Origin: Halieaceae bacterium
GTDB taxonomy: Bacteria; Pseudomonadota; Gammaproteobacteria; Pseudomonadales; Halieaceae
Direction of reading: 5' to 3'
NCBI GenBank assembly: GCA_030066555.1
Contig: JASJBK010000002.1
Span: forward strand, 1 to 32,172
Length of the DNA: 32,172 nt
Position 1 is the first letter of the stretch. Every line of letters begins with the position of its first letter. Positions 1 to 8,242 of this stretch are shown in pieces. Position numbers and translations under genes: made by a program. Below the pieces are notes generated by a model that did no database searches, was not told the origin of the DNA, and worked only from the letters and a program-made list of their open reading frames with translations.

Positions 1-1036
1 TGCGGCTCTGCAGGCTCTTCAGGAACCAGCGCGCTTCCTGCAGGCTGTCGCGCATATAGGTATTGTCGGCACTGTTGTCGGCGCGCTTAACCAACCCTGC
101 GTAGTCGGCGTTGATCTTGAGTCTGGGCGCGATATCCGGGTTGAGTTCGACAACCCAGGCGCCGTTCTTCTTGCTGACAAAAACGTCCGGCACCACGTAC
201 TCGGTGTTGTCGGTGCCGATCATTTGCCCGGGATTCGGGTTCAGCGACTGGATCAGCGCCAGGACTTCACGCAGCTCCGGTTCGCGAATCTTGCTGCGGC
301 GAATCAGCTGGGCGTAATCACGGTTTCCAAGCAGGTTCATGTAGCGGTTGACGATCAGGCGCGCCTCGGCGAGGTAGGGGGTGTCCGCCGGCAGCTGGTG
401 TAGCTGCACCAGCAGGCACTCGCGCAGGTCGTGGGTGCAAACACCGGGCGGGTCGAATTGTTGCAGCCGGTGCAGTACTGCCATCACCTCGTCCAGCTCG
501 ACCTCGAGGTCGGCTGCCAGCCCGGACCAGATATCCTCCACTGGCGCGGTGAGGCGGCCGTTGTCGTCAGTGGCATCGATGATGGCCATGGCGATGACGC
601 GGTCGGTGTCCGACAGGCGGGTCAGGTTGAGCTGCCAGAGCAGGTGATCGCCCAGCGTTTCGCCACTGGAATTGCGGCTGTCGAAGTCGAAGTCGCTGTC
701 CGGTGGTGGGGCAGACGCGGCGCCCACCGGGGATTGGTAGACATCTTCCCACTGGGTATCTACCGGCAGTTCGTCAGGGAGCTGCGCTTCGAAATCGGAC
801 AGCTCACGCTCTGCGCTGGCGGTGGGTTCCGCCTCGCTGCGGGTCTCCGTCTCGATATTTTCCAAACCCTCTGACTCAAGCGACTCCTCCACGTCCAGCA
901 TGGGGTTGGTCTCCAGGGCTTCCTGGATTTCCTGCTGCAGGTCGAGGGTGGAGAGCTGTAGAAGCTTGATAGCCTGCTGCAGCTGGGGTGTCATTACCAG
1001 CTGTTGGCCAAGCTTGAGTTGTAGGGACTGTTTCAT
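1..1036 (-). CDS. rpoN: RNA polymerase sigma-54 factor, N-terminal part (cut by window edge)
   Basis: This gene runs off the left edge, so it is missing from the ORF track. I translated it by hand from the ATG at 1036; the frame stays open to position 1. The product begins MKQSLQLKLGQQLVMTPQLQ, the glutamine- and leucine-rich region I that contacts enhancer-binding proteins. An acidic region II follows, then the start of the core-binding region (PPGVCTHDLRECLLVQL, about residues 150-165). Sigma-54 directs RNA polymerase to -24/-12 promoters and needs an AAA+ activator. The DNA-binding C-terminus with the RpoN box lies outside the window. It follows lptB after 159 bases, the usual gammaproteobacterial order, and probably shares that operon. 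Confidence 0.95.
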   Translation of the reverse strand, partial: MKQSLQLKLGQQLVMTPQLQQAIKLLQLSTLDLQQEIQEALETNPMLDVEESLESEGLENIETETRSEAEPTASAERELSDFEAQLPDELPVDTQWEDVYQSPVGAASAPPPDSDFDFDSRNSSGETLGDHLLWQLNLTRLSDTDRVIAMAIIDATDDNGRLTAPVEDIWSGLAADLEVELDEVMAVLHRLQQFDPPGVCTHDLRECLLVQLHQLPADTPYLAEARLIVNRYMNLLGNRDYAQLIRRSKIREPELREVLALIQSLNPNPGQMIGTDNTEYVVPDVFVSKKNGAWVVELNPDIAPRLKINADYAGLVKRADNSADNTYMRDSLQEARWFLKSLQSR

Positions 1037-1095
1037 AAATGTTTTTGGGGCTCCCTGCGGTCAGTGTAGCCCTGCTACTGTGACGAGGCAACTTT

Positions 1096-1114
1096 GGCAT
1101 GAAACTAGCATGCC
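1096..1114. promoter_or_regulatory. Inverted repeat in the lptB-rpoN spacer
   Basis: GGCATG and CATGCC form a perfect 6-base inverted repeat separated by 7 bases, midway between the lptB stop and the rpoN start. No T-run follows on either strand, so it does not look like an intrinsic terminator. It could be an operator or a weak mRNA hairpin ahead of rpoN. Chance occurrence is not excluded. Confidence 0.25.
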
Positions 1115-1195
1115 TTTATTGAGGCAGTGCATTTTCAGGTGGGAAAATTTGGTGAAAATGTGAGCAAGTCCCCATCCCGGGCGGGTGGAGACGCT

Positions 1196-1921
1196 CTAGA
1201 GCCTGAATTCGTGCCCCAGGTAGACCTTGCGAACCTGGTCGTCCGCGAGGATGTCGTCGGCGCTGCCGGCGGCGATGATATGCCCCTCGCCGACGATGTA
1301 GGCTTTCTCGCAGATGCTGAGGGTCTCGCGCACATTGTGGTCGGTGATCAACACGCCGATACCACGGGCCTGCAGGTGAGAGACGATTTGCTTGATGTCG
1401 TTGACGGAGATCGGGTCGACCCCGGCAAAGGGCTCGTCCAGCAGGATGAAGTCGGGCTCGTTAGCCAGCGCCCGGGCGATCTCCACGCGTCGGCGCTCGC
1501 CACCCGACAGCGCCATGCCGGCACTGTCGCGGATATGGGCGATGTGGAATTCCTCCAGTAGCTCCTCGACCTTTTCCCGACGCTGGGCCCGCTTCAGGTC
1601 GCGGCGGTGCTCGAGGATGGCCATCAGGTTGTCCTGCACGGACAGCTTGCGAAAGATCGAGGCTTCCTGGGGCAGGTACCCAATGCCCTTGCGGGCGCGG
1701 CCGTGCATGGGCAGGCGCGTCAGGTCCTGGCCATCGATGGTGATCATGCCGCGGTCGGGTGGAATGATGCCGACGATCATGTAGAAGCAGGTGGTTTTGC
1801 CGGCTCCGTTGGGGCCCAGCAGGCCGACAATCTGGCCGCTCTCGATTTCGAGGCTGACGTCCTGCACCACGGCGCGGCCGCGGTAACTCTTGGCGAGATT
1901 GCTGGCGGTGAGGACGGCCAA
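1196..1921 (-). CDS. lptB: LPS export ABC transporter ATPase LptB
   Basis: LptB is the cytoplasmic ATPase that powers LPS extraction from the inner membrane by LptFG. The 241-residue length is standard. Visible motifs are Walker A (GPNGAGKTT, about residues 36-44), the ABC signature LSGGERRR, Walker B ending in [10 protein letters not shown], and the switch histidine in ITDHNVRE. The C-terminal extension ending in YLGHEFRL is typical of LptB rather than of generic LivG-type ATPases. It starts 10 bases after the lptA stop, so the two are co-transcribed. LptF and LptG, its membrane partners, are encoded in this same window at 26661-28816. Confidence 0.96.
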   Translation of the reverse strand: MAVLTASNLAKSYRGRAVVQDVSLEIESGQIVGLLGPNGAGKTTCFYMIVGIIPPDRGMITIDGQDLTRLPMHGRARKGIGYLPQEASIFRKLSVQDNLMAILEHRRDLKRAQRREKVEELLEEFHIAHIRDSAGMALSGGERRRVEIARALANEPDFILLDEPFAGVDPISVNDIKQIVSHLQARGIGVLITDHNVRETLSICEKAYIVGEGHIIAAGSADDILADDQVRKVYLGHEFRL

Positions 1922-1931
1922 TGGGCGTCGC

Positions 1932-2477
1932 CTATTCGTCTTCTTCTTCGAGCTTGTGGGCCGGGATTACAACTACGACGCGGCTGTTGTTGCTGGTTTC
2001 GGCGGCGGCCTTGACCAACTGCTGGTTAATGAAATAGTCGATCAGGTCGCCCTGCACGGTCGAGCCGTCCTGCTCGACCTGGGCGTTTTCGCGCAGCTGG
2101 ACTCGCTCCTCACTGCGAAAGTACTCGATGATGTCGCCGTGGGCGTGCATCAGCGGGCTGTCGATTTCCGGCTGCTGTTGCATGCGTGCCGGCGAGCCCT
2201 CGGCGACAATGCGCCCGGCCTCATTTTCAGTCTGGTAGAAGGTAATGCGATCAGCAGTAATCTTGATGGTGCCCTGAACCAGTTCCACATTGCCCTGGTA
2301 GACCGTGCGCCCGGTTTTCTCATCCCGCAGGGCTTCGTCGGTGGTGATATGGATCGGCTGCTCGGTGTCGTCGGGCAGGGCGCTGGCCTGCATTGGCGGC
2401 AGCAACAAAGCCGCAAAGACCGCTGCCGCAAGTGCGGGCAGTGACCGGGTAGCCTGTTGCCTGCGAAATAATGCCAT
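1932..2477 (-). CDS. lptA: LPS transport periplasmic protein LptA
   Basis: LptA forms the beta-jellyroll bridge carrying LPS across the periplasm. I start it at the ATG at 2477, giving 181 residues and a clean signal peptide (hydrophobic [16 protein letters not shown], cleavage near MQASA). The OstA-fold region follows, with [36 protein letters not shown] and a second strand set near VQGDLIDYF. An in-frame ATG at 2537 overlaps the kdsC stop as ATGA and would add 20 charged residues ahead of the signal peptide; I think that is less likely to be used. lptC, which usually lies between kdsC and lptA, is not present. A TATACT hexamer (2484-2489, minus strand) sits just before the chosen start but lacks a good -35. 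Confidence 0.9.
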   Translation of the reverse strand: MALFRRQQATRSLPALAAAVFAALLLPPMQASALPDDTEQPIHITTDEALRDEKTGRTVYQGNVELVQGTIKITADRITFYQTENEAGRIVAEGSPARMQQQPEIDSPLMHAHGDIIEYFRSEERVQLRENAQVEQDGSTVQGDLIDYFINQQLVKAAAETSNNSRVVVVIPAHKLEEEDE

Positions 2478-2533
2478 GGGTGCAGTATAGAGCCTGATCC
2501 CGCCCCGCCTGAAGCGCGGCTGTCGTGAAAAAG

Positions 2534-3070
2534 TCATGGCTCGTCCGCGTACAGGAAGGGCTGACGGGCCTGTTCCAGCAGGTCCTGGGCGTCGAGAATG
2601 AACTCGCAGGCCTCACGCACGGCGCCCATACCGCCGCTGCGCTGGCTGCGCCAGTCGGCGTGGGAGGCGACGAAATCGTCACCGTCGGCCACGGTCATGC
2701 CCAACCCCACTGCCTGGATGGCGCCCAGGTCCGGCAGGTCATCGCCCATGTAGGCCACCTGCTCGAGTGCGAGGTTCATGCCTGCCACCATTTCCTTGAG
2801 GGCATCGAGCTTGTCATCTCTTCCCTGGACAATGCGTTCGATGCCAAGTTCCCCGGCGCGGCGGTCGACAATGCTGGAACGACGGCCGGTGATGATGGCC
2901 ACCTCGATGCCGGCGGCCTGCAGCAGCTTGATGCCGAGTCCGTCCGGTGTGTAGAAGGCCTTGAGTTCTTCACCGACGTTGCCGTAGTAGAGCCTGCCGT
3001 CGCTGAGCACGCCGTCAACGTCCAGTACCAGCAGGCGAATGCGGCGGGCTTTCTCCAGCGCCAGGCTCAT
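2534..3070 (-). CDS. kdsC: 3-deoxy-D-manno-octulosonate 8-phosphate phosphatase KdsC
   Basis: KdsC removes phosphate from Kdo-8-phosphate, giving free Kdo for the LPS inner core. The 178-residue protein is a HAD phosphatase with the nucleophile motif LVLDVDGVLSDG (Asp17 and Asp19). A threonine-containing motif lies in AIITGRRSSIV, and the metal-binding motif is MGDDLPDL. It carries no cap domain, as expected for this tetrameric family. Its ATG overlaps the kdsD stop by four bases (ATGA), indicating translational coupling. The next gene downstream is lptA rather than the expected lptC. Confidence 0.95.
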   Translation of the reverse strand: MSLALEKARRIRLLVLDVDGVLSDGRLYYGNVGEELKAFYTPDGLGIKLLQAAGIEVAIITGRRSSIVDRRAGELGIERIVQGRDDKLDALKEMVAGMNLALEQVAYMGDDLPDLGAIQAVGLGMTVADGDDFVASHADWRSQRSGGMGAVREACEFILDAQDLLEQARQPFLYADEP

Positions 3071-4047
3071 ACCACGCCCGCCTTGAGGATGTCCTGCAGC
3101 TTCACGACTCCGGTGGGGCGCCGGTTGTCGTCGACGGCGATCAGTCCGGTGATGGTGCGCTCCTCCATAATGTGTAGCGCCTCCGCGGCGAGGATTTCCT
3201 TGTCGATGGTGATCGGATCAGCATTCATGACGGTCTCGATGGTAGTGGCATGGATATCCATTTCGTTGTCGAGCGCACGGCGCAGGTCGCCATCGGTGAA
3301 CACACCCAGCAGCTGGCCGCCGTTGTCCAGCACCGTGGTAAGCCCCAGCCCCTTGCTGCTGACCTCGACCAGCGCCTCGTCCAGCAGAGTACCGGCGCTG
3401 ACCCGGGGCAATTCGTCGCCGCCGTGCATGATGTCATCCACCTTGAGCAGGAGCTTTCGGCCCAGGGCGCCCGCCGGGTGTGAAAAGGCAAAATCTTCCG
3501 CCGTGAAACCCCGGGCCTCCAGCAGCGCAATTGCCAGCGCGTCGCCGGCCACCAGCGACACCGTGGTGCTGGAGGTCGGTGCGAGGTCCATGGGGCAGGC
3601 TTCCTGGGCCACGCGGGTGTCAAGATTGACGTCGGCCGCCCTGGCCAGCACGGAATCGGGATTGCCGGTCATGGTCACCAGCGGTACCGCCAGCCGCTTC
3701 AGCAGCGGCAGCAGCGTCACTACCTCGCTGGTAGAGCCACTGTTGCTGAGGGCGATCACGCTGTCCTGGCTGGTAATCATGCCGAGGTCGCCGTGACTGG
3801 CTTCCCCGGGGTGAACGAAAAAGGACGGGGTGCCGGTACTGGCCAGCGTGGCTGCAATCTTGGTGCCGATATGCCCGGATTTACCCATGCCGGTGACCAC
3901 GACGCGGCCCTGGGTATTGAGCAGGATCTCGCAGGCGCGGGTAAAGCTGTCATCGAGGCGGTCGAGCAGGTCGGTGATGGCGTCGCGTTCGAGTTCGACA
4001 GTACGGCGCACGGCGCCGAGAAAATCGGGGTGTTCGGGTCTGGACAC
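3067..4047 (-). CDS. kdsD: Arabinose-5-phosphate isomerase KdsD
   Basis: KdsD converts ribulose-5-phosphate to arabinose-5-phosphate, the first step of Kdo synthesis. The 326-residue protein has an N-terminal SIS sugar isomerase domain (VVVTGMGKSGHIGTKIAATLASTG and ALSNSGSTSEV). Two C-terminal CBS domains follow (about residues 205-325), with VFTDGDLRRAL in the first and GVVKLQDILKAG closing the second. The length and layout match KdsD/KpsF. It lies 18 bases after yrbG and overlaps kdsC, the same order as in the classical yrb locus. Confidence 0.95.
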   Translation of the reverse strand: MSRPEHPDFLGAVRRTVELERDAITDLLDRLDDSFTRACEILLNTQGRVVVTGMGKSGHIGTKIAATLASTGTPSFFVHPGEASHGDLGMITSQDSVIALSNSGSTSEVVTLLPLLKRLAVPLVTMTGNPDSVLARAADVNLDTRVAQEACPMDLAPTSSTTVSLVAGDALAIALLEARGFTAEDFAFSHPAGALGRKLLLKVDDIMHGGDELPRVSAGTLLDEALVEVSSKGLGLTTVLDNGGQLLGVFTDGDLRRALDNEMDIHATTIETVMNADPITIDKEILAAEALHIMEERTITGLIAVDDNRRPTGVVKLQDILKAGVV

Positions 4048-4065
4048 GGATGCTTCCCGGGAGGT

Positions 4066-5052
4066 TTAGCGGGCGGTGTTGTAAAGCCAGTAATAATACA
4101 GCGCGTAGAGCAGGAGAAACAGTACGCCCATGGCGCGGCCGATCTGGTGTTCCGAGGGCGGTGCGCCGATGGCAAGGCGCCGCACTGTGGGCGCGTATAG
4201 GCCGCCCGCCAGCAGCAGGGTAATGCCGAGCATGGAGGCATAGTCCCGCAGCAGTACCTCCTGGTCGAGCACCTGGGTGTCAAACAGGCCCGGCAGTGAC
4301 ATTACGCCAAGCAGGTTGAAGAGGTTTGAGCCCATGACGTTGCCGAGGGCAATCTCGGCGTGGCCCTTCATGGCGCTGGCCAGGGAGGCGGCCAGTTCCG
4401 GGAGGCTGGTGCCGACCGCGACAATGGAAAGTCCGATCACCAGCGGGCTGACACCCAGTTCCATTGCCACGTTGCTGGCGCCCCAGACCAGCACCTTGGA
4501 ACTCAATACCAGCAGCACCAGGCCAATGCCGAAACTGGCCCAGGCCTTGACTGGCCTCATGTGCGGAAGCTCCTCGACATTGGCTTCCTCCTCGGCATTG
4601 GGGTCGTGGGACTGCGAGCGGATCATCTCGAACAGGATGAAGGACAGTGCGCCCAGCATCAGCAGGCCGTCGATCCAGTCCAGCTCGAAATCCAGCAGCA
4701 GCAGACCACAGCCCAGGGTGACCGCCAGCACGGTGGGCAGCTCCCGGCGCAGTCGGTTGCGGTGGACCGGTAGGGGGGCAATCAGCACGGTGATGCCGAG
4801 CACCAGGCCGATGTTGGCCAGATTGGAGCCGATGGCGTTGCCCACCGCCAGTTCACCTGCGCCGGCGATCGCCGCATTGATGCTGACCAGGACTTCAGGG
4901 GCGGAGGTGCCGAGGGAAACGATGGTGAGGCCGATGAGGATGGGCGACATTCCCATGTTCTCGGCGATAGCGGCTGCCCCGGCGACAAACAGGTCTGCGC
5001 TCCAGACCAGGATGATGAAGCCGACCAGAATGGCGGCCGAAGCGATCAGCAT
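4066..5052 (-). CDS. yrbG: Calcium/sodium antiporter, YrbG family
   Basis: This is an inner-membrane cation/Ca2+ exchanger with two inverted NCX repeats. The alpha-repeat signatures GTSAPEVLVSINAA and GTSLPELAASLASA are both present, each followed by a GSN motif (NAIGSNLANIG and NVMGSNLFNLLG). I start at the ATG at 5052 (328 residues, beginning MLIASAAILVGF). The track's start at 5166 adds 38 hydrophilic residues before the first membrane helix and overlaps the likely promoter leader. A charged cytoplasmic loop (DPNAEEEANVEEL) separates the two halves. It heads the operon yrbG-kdsD-kdsC-lptA-lptB-rpoN. Its physiological role in LPS-gene neighbourhoods is not settled. Confidence 0.92.
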   Translation of the reverse strand: MLIASAAILVGFIILVWSADLFVAGAAAIAENMGMSPILIGLTIVSLGTSAPEVLVSINAAIAGAGELAVGNAIGSNLANIGLVLGITVLIAPLPVHRNRLRRELPTVLAVTLGCGLLLLDFELDWIDGLLMLGALSFILFEMIRSQSHDPNAEEEANVEELPHMRPVKAWASFGIGLVLLVLSSKVLVWGASNVAMELGVSPLVIGLSIVAVGTSLPELAASLASAMKGHAEIALGNVMGSNLFNLLGVMSLPGLFDTQVLDQEVLLRDYASMLGITLLLAGGLYAPTVRRLAIGAPPSEHQIGRAMGVLFLLLYALYYYWLYNTAR

Positions 5053-5197
5053 AAACGTCCTATTCCTGTTAAAGTATCGCCGCTGCTGCGTGTGGCCGCC
5101 GTGGCTCTCGGATTCGCGCCTGAACTCGCGTTTGAACTGGTACGAGTCAGGGCGGTCCAAGTACAACGAAACATCGTATCATGCCGCGGGCGCCTGC

Positions 5198-5226
5198 ATT
5201 ATATAAGCGTCCCAGGGCTATGGAAA
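5198..5226 (-). promoter_or_regulatory. Candidate sigma-70 promoter for the yrbG-kdsDC-lptAB-rpoN operon
   Basis: On the minus strand TTTCCA (5226-5221) and TATAAT (5203-5198) are separated by exactly 17 bases. The -10 is a perfect consensus; the -35 is only partial. Transcription would begin near 5191, leaving a leader of about 140 bases before yrbG. It lies in the 249-base divergent spacer shared with mlaC. Confidence 0.55.
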
Positions 5227-5301
5227 CGGACCTCTATCGCAGGTGAGCGCTTTCAGGCGCGCCTGAATTACCAGCAAAACTAGCCAGGACTCACGGACAA
5301 T

Positions 5302-5979
5302 ATGACTGTGCTGCTTCGCAAATTCGCCTACTTTGTACTGCTTGCAACGGTGCTGTGCCCCCTGGCACTGGCCCAGGAGCCCGCCGGGGAAGACGCCTAC
5401 CAGGTCATTGAGCGAACCACCGACCGGGTCATGACCCTGGTGCAGGAAGCCAATGCCTATGCCGACGAAGACCCGGAGCGCTACTTTAATGAATTGCAGA
5501 CGGTGCTGGACGAGGTGGTGGATTTCGCCTATTTCTCCCGCGCCGTCATGGGGCCCTACGCCAGCCGCAAGCGCTACCAGTCGCTCAGCGACGAGGGCAA
5601 GCAGGAACTGCGCGGCCAGGTAACACGCTTTACTGAGGTCATGCGTGACGGCCTGGTGCGTACCTACGGCAAGGGCCTGCTGGCGTTCGGCGGCAGTCGG
5701 GCGGAAATCCAACGGCCGGACGGTTCGCAAGAACTCGGCAACCGGGCGGAAATCCGCCAGCTGATCTACAGCGATGCCCCGGATCCCTACGTGATCGAGT
5801 ACCAGATGCGCAAGGGTAAGGACGGCCAGTGGCGGCTGCGCAACCTGATCGTGGAAACCATCAATCTCGGGGTCATTTATCGCAACCAGTTCCAGGCGGC
5901 TGCTCGCGATGCCGACGGTGACATCAACTACGTGATCGACAACTGGACCACGCCCGAGGGCGAGGCTGAAGCGGGCTGA
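5302..5979 (+). CDS. mlaC: Periplasmic phospholipid-binding protein MlaC
   Basis: MlaC shuttles phospholipids between the outer-membrane MlaA complex and the inner-membrane MlaFEDB complex. The 225-residue product has a signal peptide (LLRKFAYFVLLATVLCPLALAQ). The MlaC/Ttg2D fold follows, with VDFAYFSRAVMGPYA near residues 73-87 and the conserved tail region WRLRNLIVETINLGVIYRNQF. The usual partners mlaF, mlaE and mlaD upstream and the STAS gene mlaB downstream are absent from this window. Upstream is the divergent yrbG, and downstream is ibaG after 62 bases. The missing permease genes may lie elsewhere or the route may have been rebuilt. Confidence 0.93.
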   Translation: MTVLLRKFAYFVLLATVLCPLALAQEPAGEDAYQVIERTTDRVMTLVQEANAYADEDPERYFNELQTVLDEVVDFAYFSRAVMGPYASRKRYQSLSDEGKQELRGQVTRFTEVMRDGLVRTYGKGLLAFGGSRAEIQRPDGSQELGNRAEIRQLIYSDAPDPYVIEYQMRKGKDGQWRLRNLIVETINLGVIYRNQFQAAARDADGDINYVIDNWTTPEGEAEAG

Positions 5980-6041
5980 CAGACTCGCTATTGGCTGGCA
6001 ATTCTCCTAAACTTCACGCTTTTTTTGCTGCGGGGAAAACC

Positions 6042-6284
6042 ATGCAGGCGCAGGAACTGCAAACACTGCTGACCGAAGAGCTGCCAGACTGCGACGTGGA
6101 AGTGCGCAGCGAGGGCAGTCACTATGACATCCTGGTCATCGGTGAGATGTTCGACGGCCTGCGCCCAGTGCAGAAACAGCAGGCGGTTTACAAGGTTCTC
6201 AATCCGCTGATCACCGGCGGCAGCATTCACGCGGTCAACATACGTACCTACACGCCAGCCGAGTGGCAGGCGCTCGACCACTGA
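6042..6284 (+). CDS. ibaG: BolA-family protein IbaG
   Basis: This is a small BolA/IbaG (YrbA) protein of 80 residues, a partner of monothiol glutaredoxins in iron-sulfur handling and linked to acid stress. I use the ATG at 6042, preceded by GGGGA. The track's TTG start at 5991 would add 17 residues absent from the family. The class helix-turn region is seen in VEVRSEGSHYDILVIGEMFDGL. The downstream segment VQKQQAVYKVLNPLITGGSIHAVNIRTYTP contains the conserved His of BolA-type ligands. In many gammaproteobacteria murA follows; here hisG starts only nine bases later. Confidence 0.92.
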   Translation: MQAQELQTLLTEELPDCDVEVRSEGSHYDILVIGEMFDGLRPVQKQQAVYKVLNPLITGGSIHAVNIRTYTPAEWQALDH

Positions 6285-6293
6285 GCCCCGCCC

Positions 6294-6923
6294 GTGCCTG
6301 GCGTACTCACCCTCGCCCTCACCAAGGGGCGTATTCTCAAGGAGACCCTGCCGCTGCTGGCAAGGGCCGGTATCGTGCCGGTCGAGGATATCGCCTCCAG
6401 CCGCAAGCTGGTCTTCGACTGCACGCGGCCCGGGGTGCGCCTGCTGGTGCTGAGGGGTACCGATGTTCCCACCTACGTGCGCCACGGCGCTGCGGACCTG
6501 GGAGTGGTGGGTAAGGACATACTGCTCGAGGAAGGTGCCGATGATCTCTACGAGCCGCTGGACCTTGGCATTGCGCGCTGCCGCCTGATGACCGCTGCGC
6601 CCGTGGGCTGGACGCCGGGGCCCGGCCGGGTGCGGGTGGCGACCAAGTTCACCGGTATCGCCCGGCGCTTTTTTGCCCAGCAGGGTCGGCAGGCGGATTT
6701 CATCAAGCTGTACGGCGCCATGGAACTCGCCCCGCTGATGGGTCTGGCGGACGTGATTGTCGATATCGTCGACAGCGGCAACACGCTGAAAGCCAACGGC
6801 CTTGAGCCCCTCGACCTGATCGCCGACATCAGCACGCGACTGGTGGTCAACAAGGCGTCCATGCGCAGTCAGCACGCCGAAATCCAGGAGCTGATCGCCG
6901 AGCTGCGTGAGGCGTTGGCCTGA
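6294..6923 (+). CDS. hisG: ATP phosphoribosyltransferase catalytic subunit, short form
   Basis: HisG condenses ATP with PRPP in the first, feedback-controlled step of histidine synthesis. The protein is the short form (209 residues, GTG start) without the C-terminal regulatory domain. In the known family this form works as a hetero-octamer with HisZ, which is not in this window. Motifs include [16 protein letters not shown] at the N-terminus, [13 protein letters not shown] in the middle, and the PRPP-binding segment [15 protein letters not shown]. It ends as TGATG, sharing one base with hisD, so translation is coupled. Confidence 0.96.
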   Translation: MPGVLTLALTKGRILKETLPLLARAGIVPVEDIASSRKLVFDCTRPGVRLLVLRGTDVPTYVRHGAADLGVVGKDILLEEGADDLYEPLDLGIARCRLMTAAPVGWTPGPGRVRVATKFTGIARRFFAQQGRQADFIKLYGAMELAPLMGLADVIVDIVDSGNTLKANGLEPLDLIADISTRLVVNKASMRSQHAEIQELIAELREALA

Positions 6924-8227
6924 TGCGCAGACTCGATACCCGCGACGCCGATTTCCAGGCCCGGCTGGATAGCCTTACCACCTGGCAGGATAGTGTTGAT
7001 CGCGAGGTCATCCAGGCGGTGGATGCTATCGTCGACGACGTGATCGCCCGCGGTGATGCCGCGGTGCTGGAGTACACCGCACGTTATGACGGTGTGCATG
7101 TGGATGCGGTGGCCGAGCTCGAAATTGGCCGCGAACGCCTGGACGCCGCGCTGGCTGGCCTTGCTGAGGAGCAGCGCAGCGCACTGGAAGTGGCGGCCCG
7201 GCGTATCCAGGACTACCACCAGCGCCAGCTGGGCGAGTCCTGGCACTACCGGGACGGTACCGGCAGCATGCTCGGCCAGAAGATCACCGCCATGGCGCGC
7301 GTCGGTGTCTATGTGCCCGGCGGTAAAGCCAGCTACCCCTCATCGGTGCTCATGAATGTTATTCCCGCGAAGGTGGCGGGCGTGGGCGAAATCGTCATGG
7401 TGGTGCCTACCCCGGATGGGGAAATCAGCCCGCTGGTACTGGCGGCGGCCGCGCTGGCCGGCGCCGACCGCGTATTCGGTATGGGCGGTGCACAGGCGGT
7501 GGCAGCGCTGGCCTATGGGACGGACACGGTGCCGCGGGTCGACAAGATTGTCGGCCCCGGCAATATCTTTGTGGCGACTGCCAAGCGCCGGGTATTCGGC
7601 CAGGTGGGTATCGACATGGTGGCGGGGCCGTCGGAAATCCTGGTGATCTGCGATGGCCAAACCCCCGCCGACTGGATCGCCATGGACCTGTTTTCGCAGG
7701 CGGAGCATGACGAGAACGCGCAGTCCATCCTGTTGTCGCCGGACGCAGCTTTCCTCGACGAGGTGGAACGCAGCATTGAACGGCTGCTACCCGGCATGGC
7801 CCGCGCCGACATCATCCGCAGCTCGCTGGAAAACCGCGGTGCGATGGTACTGTGCCGGGACCTGGATGATGCGACAGCGGTGTCCAACCGGGTGGCGCCG
7901 GAACACCTCGAGCTGTCAGTAACCGACCCCGAGGCGCTGCTGCCGGCCATTGAGCATGCTGGCGCCATCTTCATGGGCCGCTACAGCGCCGAGGCGCTGG
8001 GCGACTACTGTGCCGGCCCCAACCACGTGTTGCCGACCTCGGGTACGGCGCGCTTTTCCTCGCCACTGGGGGTCTATGATTTCCAGAAGCGCAGCTCGGT
8101 TATCCAGTGCAGCCGGGAGGGCATTGCCCAGCTCGCGCCGGTGGCCTCTACCCTGGCCCGCGGCGAGTCCCTGGAAGCGCATGCGCTGTCGGCGGAGTAC
8201 CGCCTCTCTGAATCCGACGGCGACTAG
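6923..8227 (+). CDS. hisD: Histidinol dehydrogenase
   Basis: HisD performs the two-step NAD-dependent oxidation of histidinol to histidine. The 434-residue length is normal. Diagnostic stretches are [36 protein letters not shown], the zinc and catalytic region [10 protein letters not shown], the base-bearing APEHLEL, and [14 protein letters not shown] near the C-terminus. It overlaps hisG by one base. hisC, which commonly follows, is not present; instead a convergent DegS-type protease gene ends 15 bases beyond. Confidence 0.97.
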   Translation: MRRLDTRDADFQARLDSLTTWQDSVDREVIQAVDAIVDDVIARGDAAVLEYTARYDGVHVDAVAELEIGRERLDAALAGLAEEQRSALEVAARRIQDYHQRQLGESWHYRDGTGSMLGQKITAMARVGVYVPGGKASYPSSVLMNVIPAKVAGVGEIVMVVPTPDGEISPLVLAAAALAGADRVFGMGGAQAVAALAYGTDTVPRVDKIVGPGNIFVATAKRRVFGQVGIDMVAGPSEILVICDGQTPADWIAMDLFSQAEHDENAQSILLSPDAAFLDEVERSIERLLPGMARADIIRSSLENRGAMVLCRDLDDATAVSNRVAPEHLELSVTDPEALLPAIEHAGAIFMGRYSAEALGDYCAGPNHVLPTSGTARFSSPLGVYDFQKRSSVIQCSREGIAQLAPVASTLARGESLEAHALSAEYRLSESDGD

Positions 8228-8242
8228 CGCGATCTTGTCCGG

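Noticed and set aside
1095-1110. A sigma-54-like promoter, TGGCATGAAACTAGCA, upstream of rpoN with GG and GC spaced correctly
   Set aside because: It points away from rpoN into the antisense of lptB, and differs from TGGCAC-N5-TTGCA at two conserved positions; the inverted repeat explains the sequence as well.
2484-2489. TATACT on the minus strand as a -10 for a leaderless lptA transcript
   Set aside because: The hexamer 17 bases upstream (TCAGGC) is a poor -35, and operon read-through from kdsC is sufficient.
2525-3796. The 423-residue plus-strand ORF
   Set aside because: It is antisense to kdsC and kdsD, which have full domain motifs; long shadow frames are expected in GC-rich DNA.
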